The position numbers were made by a program, and so were the translations under genes. The notes under the pieces were generated by a model. The model saw only the letters and a program-made list of their open reading frames with translations, made no database searches and was not told the DNA's origin. From Bacteroides sp. (GTDB lineage Bacteria; Bacteroidota; Bacteroidia; Bacteroidales; Muribaculaceae), in contig JAAVDH010000044.1 in the NCBI GenBank assembly GCA_014801865.1, positions 39,345 through 103,344 of the forward strand: DNA of 64,000 bases. Direction: 5' to 3'. Below are positions 51,705-59,328 of the stretch, one piece after another (positions within the stretch are counted from its first letter, which is position 1; every line of letters starts with the position of its first letter).

Positions 51705-52788
51705 CGGGTTTTAAATAGTTTTTGATTTGTCGTAAACTAATACCGGTTAGTTTATTTATATGACGTTGAGCCACTCCTTTATTATTAAGGAATCTAATAA
51801 ATTCTTTTTCTGACTTTTCTTCATCTAAAAGTTCAAACGTTCCAAGCAACAGTTGTACAATGTCTAATTGAGATTGATTTTCAAGGACGCATTTAATCTT
51901 GGCCCGTTCAAATAAAGTTTTAAGATCAGATGGAGAAAGTCCAATAAAAAGATTTAATAAGGTGTCGTATTTTATCGTAGCACCGCCAAAATCAAAGGTA
52001 TAAGGACTTGATAAATTCTGAATTAGTTCCTTTAAAGCGTCTTTTGTAGGGAGCGAAACTTCAACTTTCTGAATGAACCTTCGCCAGACAGCACGGTCCA
52101 ATAGTTCAGGGTGATTGGTTGCAGCCATTAACACACAATGCTTGGGCATGAAATCAATATTTTGAAGCAAACTATTAATTACACGCTTAAGTTCCCCTAT
52201 TTCTCTTTGATCATCCCTGGCTTTAGCTATTGCGTCAAATTCGTCCAAGAAAAGTATACATGGGAAATCTCTTACATACTCAAATATTTTACGAATGTTT
52301 TTAGCTGTGCTTCCCAATAATGACGAAACCAGTCCATCCAATTTAGCCACTACCAACGGGAGATTAGTTTGTGCACTAATATAATGAGCCAATGTTGTTT
52401 TGCCACACCCCGGACGACCATACAAAAGAAGAGTTTTGGCAACATCCAATCCATTTAGTTCAAGACGTTGACTGTTTTCAATTATCTTAATGAATTCGTC
52501 TATTTGTGTTTTTACAAATGGATCCAAAACCAATGTATGAGACAATGTGTTTGGAGGGAATACCTCAACCATCTGAAGCCGGCTATCAGAATCAAGCGGA
52601 GCAGTACGCACGGCATCAGCGACAACACCAGTTGTATTGTTCTCCAATTTCTTTCGGATTGCTTTTGCCATGACACACTCGCCCTCCTGATCCAATCTAT
52701 CAGCCAAGCGATTTGAGTAACTGACAATCTTTCGTTTATCGCTTGCCAGTCCTCCTTCTATTATGCGGAGTATTTCTGTGCTTACCAT
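51691..52788 (-). CDS. AAA+ ATPase coupled to subtilisin-like protease
   Basis: A 365-residue AAA+ ATPase from the ATG at 52788. N-terminal helical region (EILRIIEGGLASDKRKIVSYSNRLADRL, about 4-31), AAA core with Walker A GRPGCGKTT (about 123-131), Walker B CILFLDEFDA (about 174-183), sensor 1 MAATNHPELLDRA and the Arg pair AVWRRF, then a C-terminal lid and a helical tail with HTH character (VAQRHINKLTGISLRQIKNYL). The central domain resembles FtsH/spastin-type classic AAA proteins. The frame is open for 69 codons further upstream, but the promoter (52799-52829) and the 21-bp repeats lie in that part, so those codons are not translated. Co-transcribed and translationally coupled with the protease. 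Confidence 0.88.
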   Translation of the reverse strand: MVSTEILRIIEGGLASDKRKIVSYSNRLADRLDQEGECVMAKAIRKKLENNTTGVVADAVRTAPLDSDSRLQMVEVFPPNTLSHTLVLDPFVKTQIDEFIKIIENSQRLELNGLDVAKTLLLYGRPGCGKTTLAHYISAQTNLPLVVAKLDGLVSSLLGSTAKNIRKIFEYVRDFPCILFLDEFDAIAKARDDQREIGELKRVINSLLQNIDFMPKHCVLMAATNHPELLDRAVWRRFIQKVEVSLPTKDALKELIQNLSSPYTFDFGGATIKYDTLLNLFIGLSPSDLKTLFERAKIKCVLENQSQLDIVQLLLGTFELLDEEKSEKEFIRFLNNKGVAQRHINKLTGISLRQIKNYLKPDDNG

Positions 52789-52798
52789 AATTATACTG

Positions 52799-52829
52799 CA
52801 AAAGTACGACAAATATATGTCATAACCAA
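52799..52829 (-). promoter_or_regulatory. Promoter of AAA+/subtilase operon
   Basis: Minus strand TTG (52829-52827), 20 bases, TACTTTTG (52806-52799). Full consensus. Leader only about 5 bases before the ATG at 52788. Confidence 0.85.
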
Positions 52830-52836
52830 ATAAAGT

Positions 52837-52920
52837 GTTCCCAAATTTGATATTACCTTCAATTTCTGACCACTTTGCGTTCTCAAATCTGATAAAAACG
52901 TTCCCAAATTGATTTAATAC
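52837..52920 (-). promoter_or_regulatory. Array of phased 21-bp direct repeats upstream of AAA+/subtilase promoter
   Basis: On the plus strand GTTCYCAAA begins at 52837, 52879 and 52900, i.e. steps of 42 and 21 bases; a degenerate copy fits at 52858. The conserved part extends to GTTCYCAAATYTGAT. Two-turn phasing just upstream of the -33 box suggests binding sites for a regulator. Confidence 0.6.
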
Positions 52921-53387
52921 GGAATTATCCCATAATAAGTGAAGATTATTTTCAGCCACATATTTTCTAGATATATCCATAGTTGAAAAGATCAAATTGA
53001 CTTAATCCAATAAAGAAATCTCCAATGAAAAACGCTCATCGACTAAAGAATTATTAATAGAATCAATACAAGCGAACCAATCATTCGCGCACCGAAAAAA
53101 CTTAATCATATCGTTCTATATGATAACATTCCAGCTTGTAAAGGAAGACTGAAGAAATACACGACAGATATAATGAATTAAATTATTTAGACCTACATTG
53201 AATGCTTTTAACTATCCCACACCTGCGAACTCCAACGGAAATTATTACCTTTGCAATAGAGTTCTTGCAGCGGCAAGGCAACAGATTATTGAAAATCGCA
53301 GAAGCAGAGAGGTGTCCCAAGAGGGTACGTTCTGCATTTTGATTAAGATAAACGCATTGAGTCCCAGTGGGTTGGCAAAATATTCAC
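52921..53387. other. Right end of island, no gene
   Basis: About 470 AT-rich bases. Leftward, a 35-codon frame (53119-53012: MIKFFRCANDWFACIDSINNS) looks like decayed coding sequence. A rightward -7 element TACCTTTG stands at 53246-53253, similar to that of tRNA-Lys, but no intact tRNA follows; this may be the relic of a tRNA transcription unit. Confidence 0.45.
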
Positions 53388-53404
53388 AGCCTCTCCGGGG
53401 TCAC
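53388..53404 (+). repeat. Right attachment-site repeat (attR-like), tRNA-Lys 3' end copy
   Basis: AGCCTCTCCGGGGTCAC, identical to 47059-47075. There is no tRNA 5' part in front of it. The flanks differ on the left and resemble each other on the right, as expected for site-specific insertion. Confidence 0.85.
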
Positions 53405-53410
53405 AGATTA

Positions 53411-53438
53411 GGAATCGCACTAAGCGGTTCCTTTTTTT
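53411..53438 (+). terminator. Duplicate of tRNA-Lys terminator at right island end
   Basis: GGAATCGC (53411-53418) pairs with GCGGTTCC (53424-53431), then seven T; loop differs by one base from the copy at 47082. Confidence 0.85.
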
Positions 53439-53475
53439 GTGTCCATACCATAGTGGGAATAAAGTTGGATTCACT

Positions 53476-53505
53476 TTGAGGAGTTGGGGATGTATAGTAC
53501 TTTTG
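53476..53505 (+). promoter_or_regulatory. Promoter of mechanosensitive channel gene
   Basis: TTG at 53476-53478, 19 bases, TACTTTTG at 53498-53505. Confidence 0.75.
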
Positions 53506-53541
53506 CAGAAGCAATTCTTTTTGCAGGAGCAATAACGTGCT

Positions 53542-55203
53542 ATGAGATTTAATGATATGATTTTCAATATAGGAGCGCGCATGGCGGCTTATGCTCCTTA
53601 CGGCGCTTTTTCCGTGGCCATGAGGGTGTTTATTTTAATCTGTCTGCTGCTGTGCGGCATGGAGGCGGCGGCGACGAGTGGCACGGATGTTGATTCGCTG
53701 CGTAGTAGTGCAGTGGGAGCGCCTGTAGTGGTGGAGGGTGACACACTGTTTGTGCTCTACGCAGGACACGGCAGCTATTCGGCCACAGATCGTGCGGGGA
53801 GGATAGCAAGAACGCTGGTGGAACTTGGCGAGACGGCCGATGTGGTGGCCGACTCTCTGAAAGTAACCGATAATGGGGAATTTACGGAAATACTCCACTG
53901 TAGGCGTCTGATAATATCCCTGTCGGACGATGACGCCATGTACGAGGCCACCACACGCCGCGAACTTGCGGCACGTCTCACACCCATAATCGCGGATAAG
54001 CTTGACGACCTGCAACGCGGCAAGACGCTTCTTGAAGTGGCCACCCGCGTGATGCTGTTCGCCCTGGTACTGATCATGCAGTACTCGTTCTTCCGGCTAA
54101 TCAATTATCTTTTCCGCCGTCTCAGACGACAGATAGTGCGTTTCAAGCAGCGGCGCCTGCGTCCGGTGGTAATACGCGACTATGAGCTGCTCAACGTGCG
54201 CCAGCTTGGACGGGTGCTGATACTGCTCAACAATGTGGCGCGCTATGCCGTACTGTTGCTGTTGCTCATACTTACGGTGCCCATGCTGTTTGCCATCTTC
54301 CCGCAGACGGAGGCTCTGGCATGGACCATACTTCACTATATTCTTGACCCAGTGAAGATGGTGGGGCGTTCGATTCTCGACTATATCCCCAATCTATTCA
54401 TCATCATTGTAATATGGACCTTCGTGCGTTACCTCATCAAGGGGCTTCACTACATAGCCTCCGAGGTGGAGAACGAGAAGTTGAAGATACACGGATTTTA
54501 CCCCGACTGGGCACAGACTACATTCAATATAGTCCGCTTCCTGCTCTATGCCTTTATGGTAGCTATAATATATCCATACCTGCCGGGAGCCCACTCGGGA
54601 GTATTTCAGGGGATATCAGTGTTCGTGGGTCTCATCATTTCACTGGGCTCCAGCGCGGTGATAGGTAATATTATTTCAGGACTGGTTATCACCTACATGC
54701 GGCCCTTCAAGGTGGGGGACCGCATTAAACTCAACGAAACTACGGGCAATGTCATCGAGAAGACCCCGTTTGTCACTCGTCTGCGCACACCCAAAAATGA
54801 GGTAGTAACCATACCCAACTCTTTCATCATGTCGTCGCACACGATTAACTACAGCGAATCGGCGCGCAGATACGGACTCATAATCCACACCCTCGTCACG
54901 GTAGGTTACGAGGTGCCATGGCGCCAGGTTCATCAACTGCTCATCGATGCGGCACGACTCACTCCCGGAGTGCTTGAGCATCCTCAGCCATTTGTGCTCG
55001 AGACGGAACTGCATGACTACTACACATGCTATCAGATAAACGCTTATATACATGACGTAGACCGCCAGCCAGATATCATATCAGACCTCATGGAGCGTAT
55101 ACAGGACATCTTCGCCGAAGCCGGTATAGAGCTCGTATCGCCCCACTATATATCGGCCCGCGACGGAAATGCCTCTACTGTGCCGCCCAAGCCCGACAAA
55201 TAA
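53542..55203 (+). CDS. Mechanosensitive ion channel family protein (MscS-like)
   Basis: A 553-residue large-type MscS homologue. N-terminal signal/anchor (about 27-46), a periplasmic region (about 47-165), several membrane helices (about 170-190, 230-252, 280-298, 325-345), then the pore helix and beta domain that define the family: VFVGLIISLGSSAVIGNIISGLVITYMRPFKVGDRIKLNETTGNVIEKTPFVTRLRTPKNEVVTIPNS (about 357-425). The C-terminal alpha/beta cytoplasmic vestibule follows. It releases solutes on osmotic downshock. Own promoter; first chromosomal gene right of the island. Confidence 0.93.
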   Translation: MRFNDMIFNIGARMAAYAPYGAFSVAMRVFILICLLLCGMEAAATSGTDVDSLRSSAVGAPVVVEGDTLFVLYAGHGSYSATDRAGRIARTLVELGETADVVADSLKVTDNGEFTEILHCRRLIISLSDDDAMYEATTRRELAARLTPIIADKLDDLQRGKTLLEVATRVMLFALVLIMQYSFFRLINYLFRRLRRQIVRFKQRRLRPVVIRDYELLNVRQLGRVLILLNNVARYAVLLLLLILTVPMLFAIFPQTEALAWTILHYILDPVKMVGRSILDYIPNLFIIIVIWTFVRYLIKGLHYIASEVENEKLKIHGFYPDWAQTTFNIVRFLLYAFMVAIIYPYLPGAHSGVFQGISVFVGLIISLGSSAVIGNIISGLVITYMRPFKVGDRIKLNETTGNVIEKTPFVTRLRTPKNEVVTIPNSFIMSSHTINYSESARRYGLIIHTLVTVGYEVPWRQVHQLLIDAARLTPGVLEHPQPFVLETELHDYYTCYQINAYIHDVDRQPDIISDLMERIQDIFAEAGIELVSPHYISARDGNASTVPPKPDK

Positions 55204-55225
55204 TCGTATAGGACCGTTATAAATC

Positions 55226-56851
55226 TTATCCGGCGGATTGCTGCTCGGCCTTCTTTTTGGCCAGGAAGTCGTTGATGCCGCAGAGGTGCTCGCGCACACG
55301 TCCGCCACCAAACTCATAGACCTTGGTCACGAGTCCGTCAAGGAAGTCACGGTCGTGACTCACCACTATGAGCGTACCATCGAAGTCACGTAAAGCTTGC
55401 TTGAGTATATCCTTGGTCTTGAGGTCAAGATGATTGGTAGGCTCGTCGAGGATAAGCAAGTTGATAGGTTCGAGAAGAAGTTTTATCATACACAGACGCA
55501 CTCGTTCGCCGCCGGACAGTACCTTGACTTTCTTCTGATTCTCCTCGCCGCCAAACATGAAGGCTCCCAAGAGGTCACGAATCTTAAGTCGTACATCGCC
55601 AACTGCTATATCATCGATGGTCTGAAACACGGTGAGGTTCTCATCAAGAAGCGACGCACTGTTCTGGGCGAAATATCCTATGCGCACATTGTGACCAAGC
55701 GTGAGAGCGCCATCGTGGGTTATCTCCTTCATGATGGCCTTGACCATCGTGGACTTACCCTCACCGTTACGTCCGGCAAAGGCCACCTTATCGCCCCTCT
55801 CTATCATAAACGACGCGCCCTCGAATACAGTCTTGCCATCGTAGCTCTTTCCCACGCCCTCGGCAATGACAGGATAACTGCCACTGCGCGGACAGGGAGG
55901 AAATTTAAGCCGCAGCGCTGAAGTATCCTCTTCGTCAACTTCCACAATCTCCAGTTTCTCAAGCCACTTCACCTTACTCTGCACCTGGAAAGTTTTGGAA
56001 TATGTGCCCTTGAAACGTTCGATAAACTCGCGTGCCTCGGCTATCTGCTTCTGTTGGTCGTCATACTGCTTCTGCTGTTGCTGACGACGCTCCTTGCGCA
56101 ATTCCAGATAGTGGCTGTAAGTAGCCTTATAGTCATAGATGCGTCCCAGAGTCACCTCTATGGTGCGGGTAGTGATATTATCAATAAACCGGCGGTCATG
56201 ACTGATGACCACTACGGCCATGGGACTGTTCATGATAAACTCCTCGAGCCATCCTATCGACTCAATATCAAGGTGATTGGTAGGCTCGTCAAGCAATAGT
56301 ACGTCGGGATTCTTCAGCAGCAGTTTAGCCAGTTCTATACGCATGCGCCATCCTCCCGAAAACTCGCTCGTGGGCCTGTTGAAGTCCGAACGTTTGAATC
56401 CCAGACCGAGCAGAGCCTTCTCCACATCCTCCTCAAAGTGAGTCATGTCTATGGCATAAAACTTCTCGCTGGCTGTGGCCACACGCTCTATGAGCGCCAT
56501 ATAATCGTCGCTCTCATAGTCGGTACGGGTAGCCAGTTCCTCATTCATGGCCTCAATTTCGGCCTCCATCTCGTGGAGATGGGCAAAAGCTTGCGACGCC
56601 TCCTCAAACACAGTGCGTCCATCTTCGGTCATAAGGTGCTGAGGCAGATAACATACAGTACAGTCGCGGGGCACCGACACTGACCCACGCGTGGCCGCGC
56701 GTTCACCCGCCAATATCTTAAGCAAGGTGCTCTTACCGGCGCCGTTCTTACCCATGAGGGCTATGCGGTCCTTAGGGTTTATCACAAACGAAACGTCCTT
56801 AAACAGAGTAGTGCCGCCGAATTCTACGGTCAGACCGTCAACTGATACCAT
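55226..56851 (-). CDS. ABC-F family ATPase (translation factor type)
   Basis: A 541-residue protein with two ABC domains in tandem and no membrane segment. Domain 1: Walker A GKNGAGKST (about 34-42), signature FSGGWRMRI, Walker B LLLDEPTNHLDI. A linker about 225-310 is charged and coiled (KERRQQQQKQYDDQQKQI), the P-site tRNA-interaction motif region. Domain 2: GRNGEGKST, LSGGERVRL, LILDEPTNHLDL. ABC-F proteins act on the ribosome in translation regulation or, in some branches, antibiotic resistance; the branch here (EttA/Uup/YbiT-like) cannot be fixed by eye. Convergent with the MscS gene (22 bases apart). Confidence 0.93.
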   Translation of the reverse strand: MVSVDGLTVEFGGTTLFKDVSFVINPKDRIALMGKNGAGKSTLLKILAGERAATRGSVSVPRDCTVCYLPQHLMTEDGRTVFEEASQAFAHLHEMEAEIEAMNEELATRTDYESDDYMALIERVATASEKFYAIDMTHFEEDVEKALLGLGFKRSDFNRPTSEFSGGWRMRIELAKLLLKNPDVLLLDEPTNHLDIESIGWLEEFIMNSPMAVVVISHDRRFIDNITTRTIEVTLGRIYDYKATYSHYLELRKERRQQQQKQYDDQQKQIAEAREFIERFKGTYSKTFQVQSKVKWLEKLEIVEVDEEDTSALRLKFPPCPRSGSYPVIAEGVGKSYDGKTVFEGASFMIERGDKVAFAGRNGEGKSTMVKAIMKEITHDGALTLGHNVRIGYFAQNSASLLDENLTVFQTIDDIAVGDVRLKIRDLLGAFMFGGEENQKKVKVLSGGERVRLCMIKLLLEPINLLILDEPTNHLDLKTKDILKQALRDFDGTLIVVSHDRDFLDGLVTKVYEFGGGRVREHLCGINDFLAKKKAEQQSAG

Positions 56852-56899
56852 ATATCTTAATATATTTGTAGGAGGATGGGATGATTAAACTTCAGGTCG

Positions 56900-56907
56900 C
56901 AAAGGTA
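56900..56907 (-). promoter_or_regulatory. -7 element of ABC-F gene
   Basis: TACCTTTG on the minus strand, 48 bases before the ATG at 56851; no good -33 box. Confidence 0.6.
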
Positions 56908-56920
56908 CGAAATAATCTGT

Positions 56921-56951
56921 TTGCGGATGTGCCATAATATTCATAGCTTTG
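56921..56951 (+). promoter_or_regulatory. msrAB promoter
   Basis: TTTG ending at 56923, 20 bases, TAGCTTTG at 56944-56951. Full consensus. Confidence 0.8.
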
Positions 56952-56976
56952 CATTACTCAAGTCTCAAGATTACGT

Positions 56977-57954
56977 ATGATAAAGACCATTTACCTCGCA
57001 GGAGGATGTTTCTGGGGCACCCAACGCCTCCTCTCGCTCGTGCCGGGCGTGACAGATACCGTCACCGGCTACGCCAACAGCATAATACCTGACCCGACTT
57101 ACAAACAAGTCTGCACCGGTGCTACCGAAGCTGCCGAGACCGTGAAAGTGACCTACGACGACACCCGTGTGGGGCTTACCGACCTTCTTCAGCTCTACTT
57201 CAAGAGCATAGACCCCCTGTCGGTAAACCGTCAGGGCAATGACGAAGGCACTCAATACCGCACCGGCATCTACTATACCGATCCCGCAGACCTGCCGGTG
57301 ATAGAGGCCGACGTAGCTACCCTGCAGCGCCGCCACAAGCAGCCCCTGGCCATAGAGGTAGCTCCCCTGCGCAACTTCTATCCCGCCGAGGATTATCATC
57401 AGGACTATCTCGCCAACAATCCCGGAGGCTACTGCCACGTCAATCCCGCCCTCTTCGACGAGGCCCGCGCCCTCACACCCCGCGCGGCAAAGGCATCATC
57501 AAGCTCTAAGGTTGACCGTGAGGAACTGCGCTCACGCCTAACACCGCTGCAATGGGAAGTGACGCAAAATTGCGCCACGGAGCGCCCGTTTGTCAACGAA
57601 TATGACCACGAATTCCGCCCCGGTATCTATGTTGACATCACCGATGGCACACCACTTTTTCTCTCTACCGCCAAATACGACTCCGGATGCGGATGGCCCG
57701 CATTCTCACGCCCCATCACACAGCAACTGATTGACGAGAATATCGATACCTCCTACGGACGTGTGCGCACTGAAGTACGCTCTTCATCTTCCGGTGCTCA
57801 TCTTGGCCACGTATTCCCCGATGGCCCTGCCGAGACAGGCGGTCTGCGCTACTGCATCAACTCCGCTGCCCTCCGCTTCGTTCCCCTCGAAGAGATGGCC
57901 TCAGCCGGATACTCCGACCTCATCCCCCTGGTCGAATCACAACTCCGCCCTTAG
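56977..57954 (+). CDS. msrAB: Bifunctional peptide-methionine sulfoxide reductase MsrA/MsrB
   Basis: A 325-residue fusion repairing both S- and R-methionine sulfoxides. MsrA part (about 1-155): GGCFWGTQ with the catalytic Cys at about residue 10, [27 protein letters not shown] and EDYHQDYL. MsrB part (about 178-310): [46 protein letters not shown] and the catalytic-Cys strand [13 protein letters not shown]. No signal peptide, so cytoplasmic. The MsrB domain's usual CxxC zinc pairs appear only partly (GCGW present), so it may be the zinc-free type. Confidence 0.95.
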   Translation: MIKTIYLAGGCFWGTQRLLSLVPGVTDTVTGYANSIIPDPTYKQVCTGATEAAETVKVTYDDTRVGLTDLLQLYFKSIDPLSVNRQGNDEGTQYRTGIYYTDPADLPVIEADVATLQRRHKQPLAIEVAPLRNFYPAEDYHQDYLANNPGGYCHVNPALFDEARALTPRAAKASSSSKVDREELRSRLTPLQWEVTQNCATERPFVNEYDHEFRPGIYVDITDGTPLFLSTAKYDSGCGWPAFSRPITQQLIDENIDTSYGRVRTEVRSSSSGAHLGHVFPDGPAETGGLRYCINSAALRFVPLEEMASAGYSDLIPLVESQLRP

Positions 57955-57972
57955 AGAGTGTTTGAATTTAAA

Positions 57973-58008
57973 AACACCCCCTCCTCACCAATAAGAGAAG
58001 GGGGTGTT
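57973..58008 (+). terminator. msrAB terminator
   Basis: AACACCCCCT (57973-57982) pairs with AGGGGGTGTT (57999-58008); tail TAAAC is poor in T, so confidence is moderate. Confidence 0.6.
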
Positions 58009-58065
58009 TAAACAATACGAAAGTCCGGAGTGTCTATATAGTAAGGAAATAAATGAACGAACGAT

Positions 58066-58626
58066 ATGGAACAGAACGACAGCAAAGCGGTTGCACAGCA
58101 GTTTGAAGACAAGGTGCGCCGCGACCTCACAGAGTTTCTTCAGAAGCGCGAAGCGCTTGACAAGCATGTGCCCGAATGTCCCGACGTGGAGGAAAAATGG
58201 GGCGAGATAGCCCGCGCCTACATGCCCGACGGTGCCAGAGAGTTTAAGGACTACCCCGTAGTGTCACTCGGATGGGTGATGCTAATAGGCATGGCCATGG
58301 CCTACTATTGGGATACTGATTGGACGAAGCATTCCGCCCGAAAGGACTACTACGAACTGCTACGCAACATGCGCGGCTACGATAATATGGACGGAGCCGT
58401 AGTAGAGGATGTGCTCGGCTACCGCGACGAAGCCGCAGAGAAGATTACCGCTCTCGTGGCAGAATCTGCCTCGCGCGTATTCTCACTGCTCAATCACGAA
58501 CACGTCGAACCCGGCACCGAAGCGGCCCTCGGATGCTACATTGCCGCGCTCCATCAGCTCTATCTTGCCGGCATGGCCATGGAACTCAACGCTCTTGGCT
58601 ATCACATGACTGCCCTGCAGGGTTGA
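58066..58626 (+). CDS. Conserved hypothetical protein
   Basis: A 186-residue protein I do not recognise. The N-terminus is charged and helical (MEQNDSKAVAQQFEDKVRRDLTEFLQKREALDKHVPECPDVEEKWGEIARAYMPDGAREFKDYPVVSLGW), followed by a hydrophobic stretch VMLIGMAMAYYWDTDW and helices rich in Ala, Glu and His (LNHEHVEPGTEAALGCYIAALHQLYLAGMAMELNALGYHM). Predicted all-alpha. Its stop is two bases from the convergent purN stop. Composition and codon use match the chromosome, so it is probably a core gene of the lineage rather than acquired. Confidence 0.7.
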   Translation: MEQNDSKAVAQQFEDKVRRDLTEFLQKREALDKHVPECPDVEEKWGEIARAYMPDGAREFKDYPVVSLGWVMLIGMAMAYYWDTDWTKHSARKDYYELLRNMRGYDNMDGAVVEDVLGYRDEAAEKITALVAESASRVFSLLNHEHVEPGTEAALGCYIAALHQLYLAGMAMELNALGYHMTALQG

Positions 58627-58628
58627 GA

Positions 58629-59207
58629 TTACTTATTAAGCTTCTTCACAAGATCGTGAATCACGGGGGCGAAGTGGATATACTCAAGTGTATGCACCTT
58701 CGCCTCCACATCTTCGGCCGTATCACCGGGATGCACATTAGTCGTGGCCTGATAGATAATGTCGCCACCATCACACACCTCGCTTACATAGTGTATGGTG
58801 ATACCCGTCTCTATCTCTCCGGCAGCCACTACAGCCTCATGAACATGATGGCCATACATACCCTTGCCGCCATATTTAGGCAGTAGCGAGGGGTGAATAT
58901 TGATTATGCGGCGGTCATAGGCACGCAACATGAAGTCGGGAATCATAAGCATGAATCCGGCCAATACGATGAGGTCAACGCCGGCATTGTCCAGCATGGG
59001 CAGCATGACTTCAGGATTGTTAAACACACTGCGGTTAACCACCACACAGGGCACCCCCAGACGGAAAGCACGCCCTATGACGGCTACATCTGGATGGTTG
59101 CACACCACAAGAGCCACCTCGGCCCCACGGTCTTCCGCCTGAAAATACTTTATAATAGCCTCGGCATTCGAACCGTTACCCGAGGCGAAGATAGCTATCT
59201 TGCTCAT
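58629..59207 (-). CDS. purN: Phosphoribosylglycinamide formyltransferase
   Basis: Third step of purine synthesis: transfers the formyl group of 10-formyltetrahydrofolate to GAR. 192 residues from MSKIAIFASGNGSNAE. P-loop-like SGNGSN (about 9-14), catalytic Asn and His in RIINIHPSLLPKYGGKGMYG (about 102-121) and Asp in VCDGGDIIYQ (about 144). The frame is open 70 codons upstream but crosses the -7 element at 59249-59256, so the ATG at 59207 is taken. Monocistronic. Confidence 0.96.
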   Translation of the reverse strand: MSKIAIFASGNGSNAEAIIKYFQAEDRGAEVALVVCNHPDVAVIGRAFRLGVPCVVVNRSVFNNPEVMLPMLDNAGVDLIVLAGFMLMIPDFMLRAYDRRIINIHPSLLPKYGGKGMYGHHVHEAVVAAGEIETGITIHYVSEVCDGGDIIYQATTNVHPGDTAEDVEAKVHTLEYIHFAPVIHDLVKKLNK

Positions 59208-59248
59208 GATATTGACTTCCTTATGAGATTTGAGAACGTGATGAAATG

Positions 59249-59256
59249 CAAAGGTA
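59249..59256 (-). promoter_or_regulatory. -7 element of purN
   Basis: TACCTTTG on the minus strand; leader about 35 nt to the ATG at 59207. Confidence 0.6.
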
Positions 59257-59279
59257 ACCCCTTTTTGCGAAAAGTTGTG

Positions 59280-59287
59280 TAATTTTG
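59280..59287 (+). promoter_or_regulatory. -7 element of MFS transporter gene
   Basis: TAATTTTG, 42 bases before the ATG. It lies just 23 bases from the divergent purN -7 element. Confidence 0.6.
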
Positions 59288-59328
59288 CGCCCTGATTTGT
59301 ACAAACTGCACTTTTCATCCTCTGCCGA

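Noticed and set aside
52789..52995. N-terminal 69-residue extension of the AAA+ ATPase
   Set aside because: The region contains a full promoter and phased DNA repeats; initiation at 52788 fits better.
53198..53479. 93-codon frame across the right island end
   Set aside because: It runs through the attachment repeat and terminator, so it is not a real gene.
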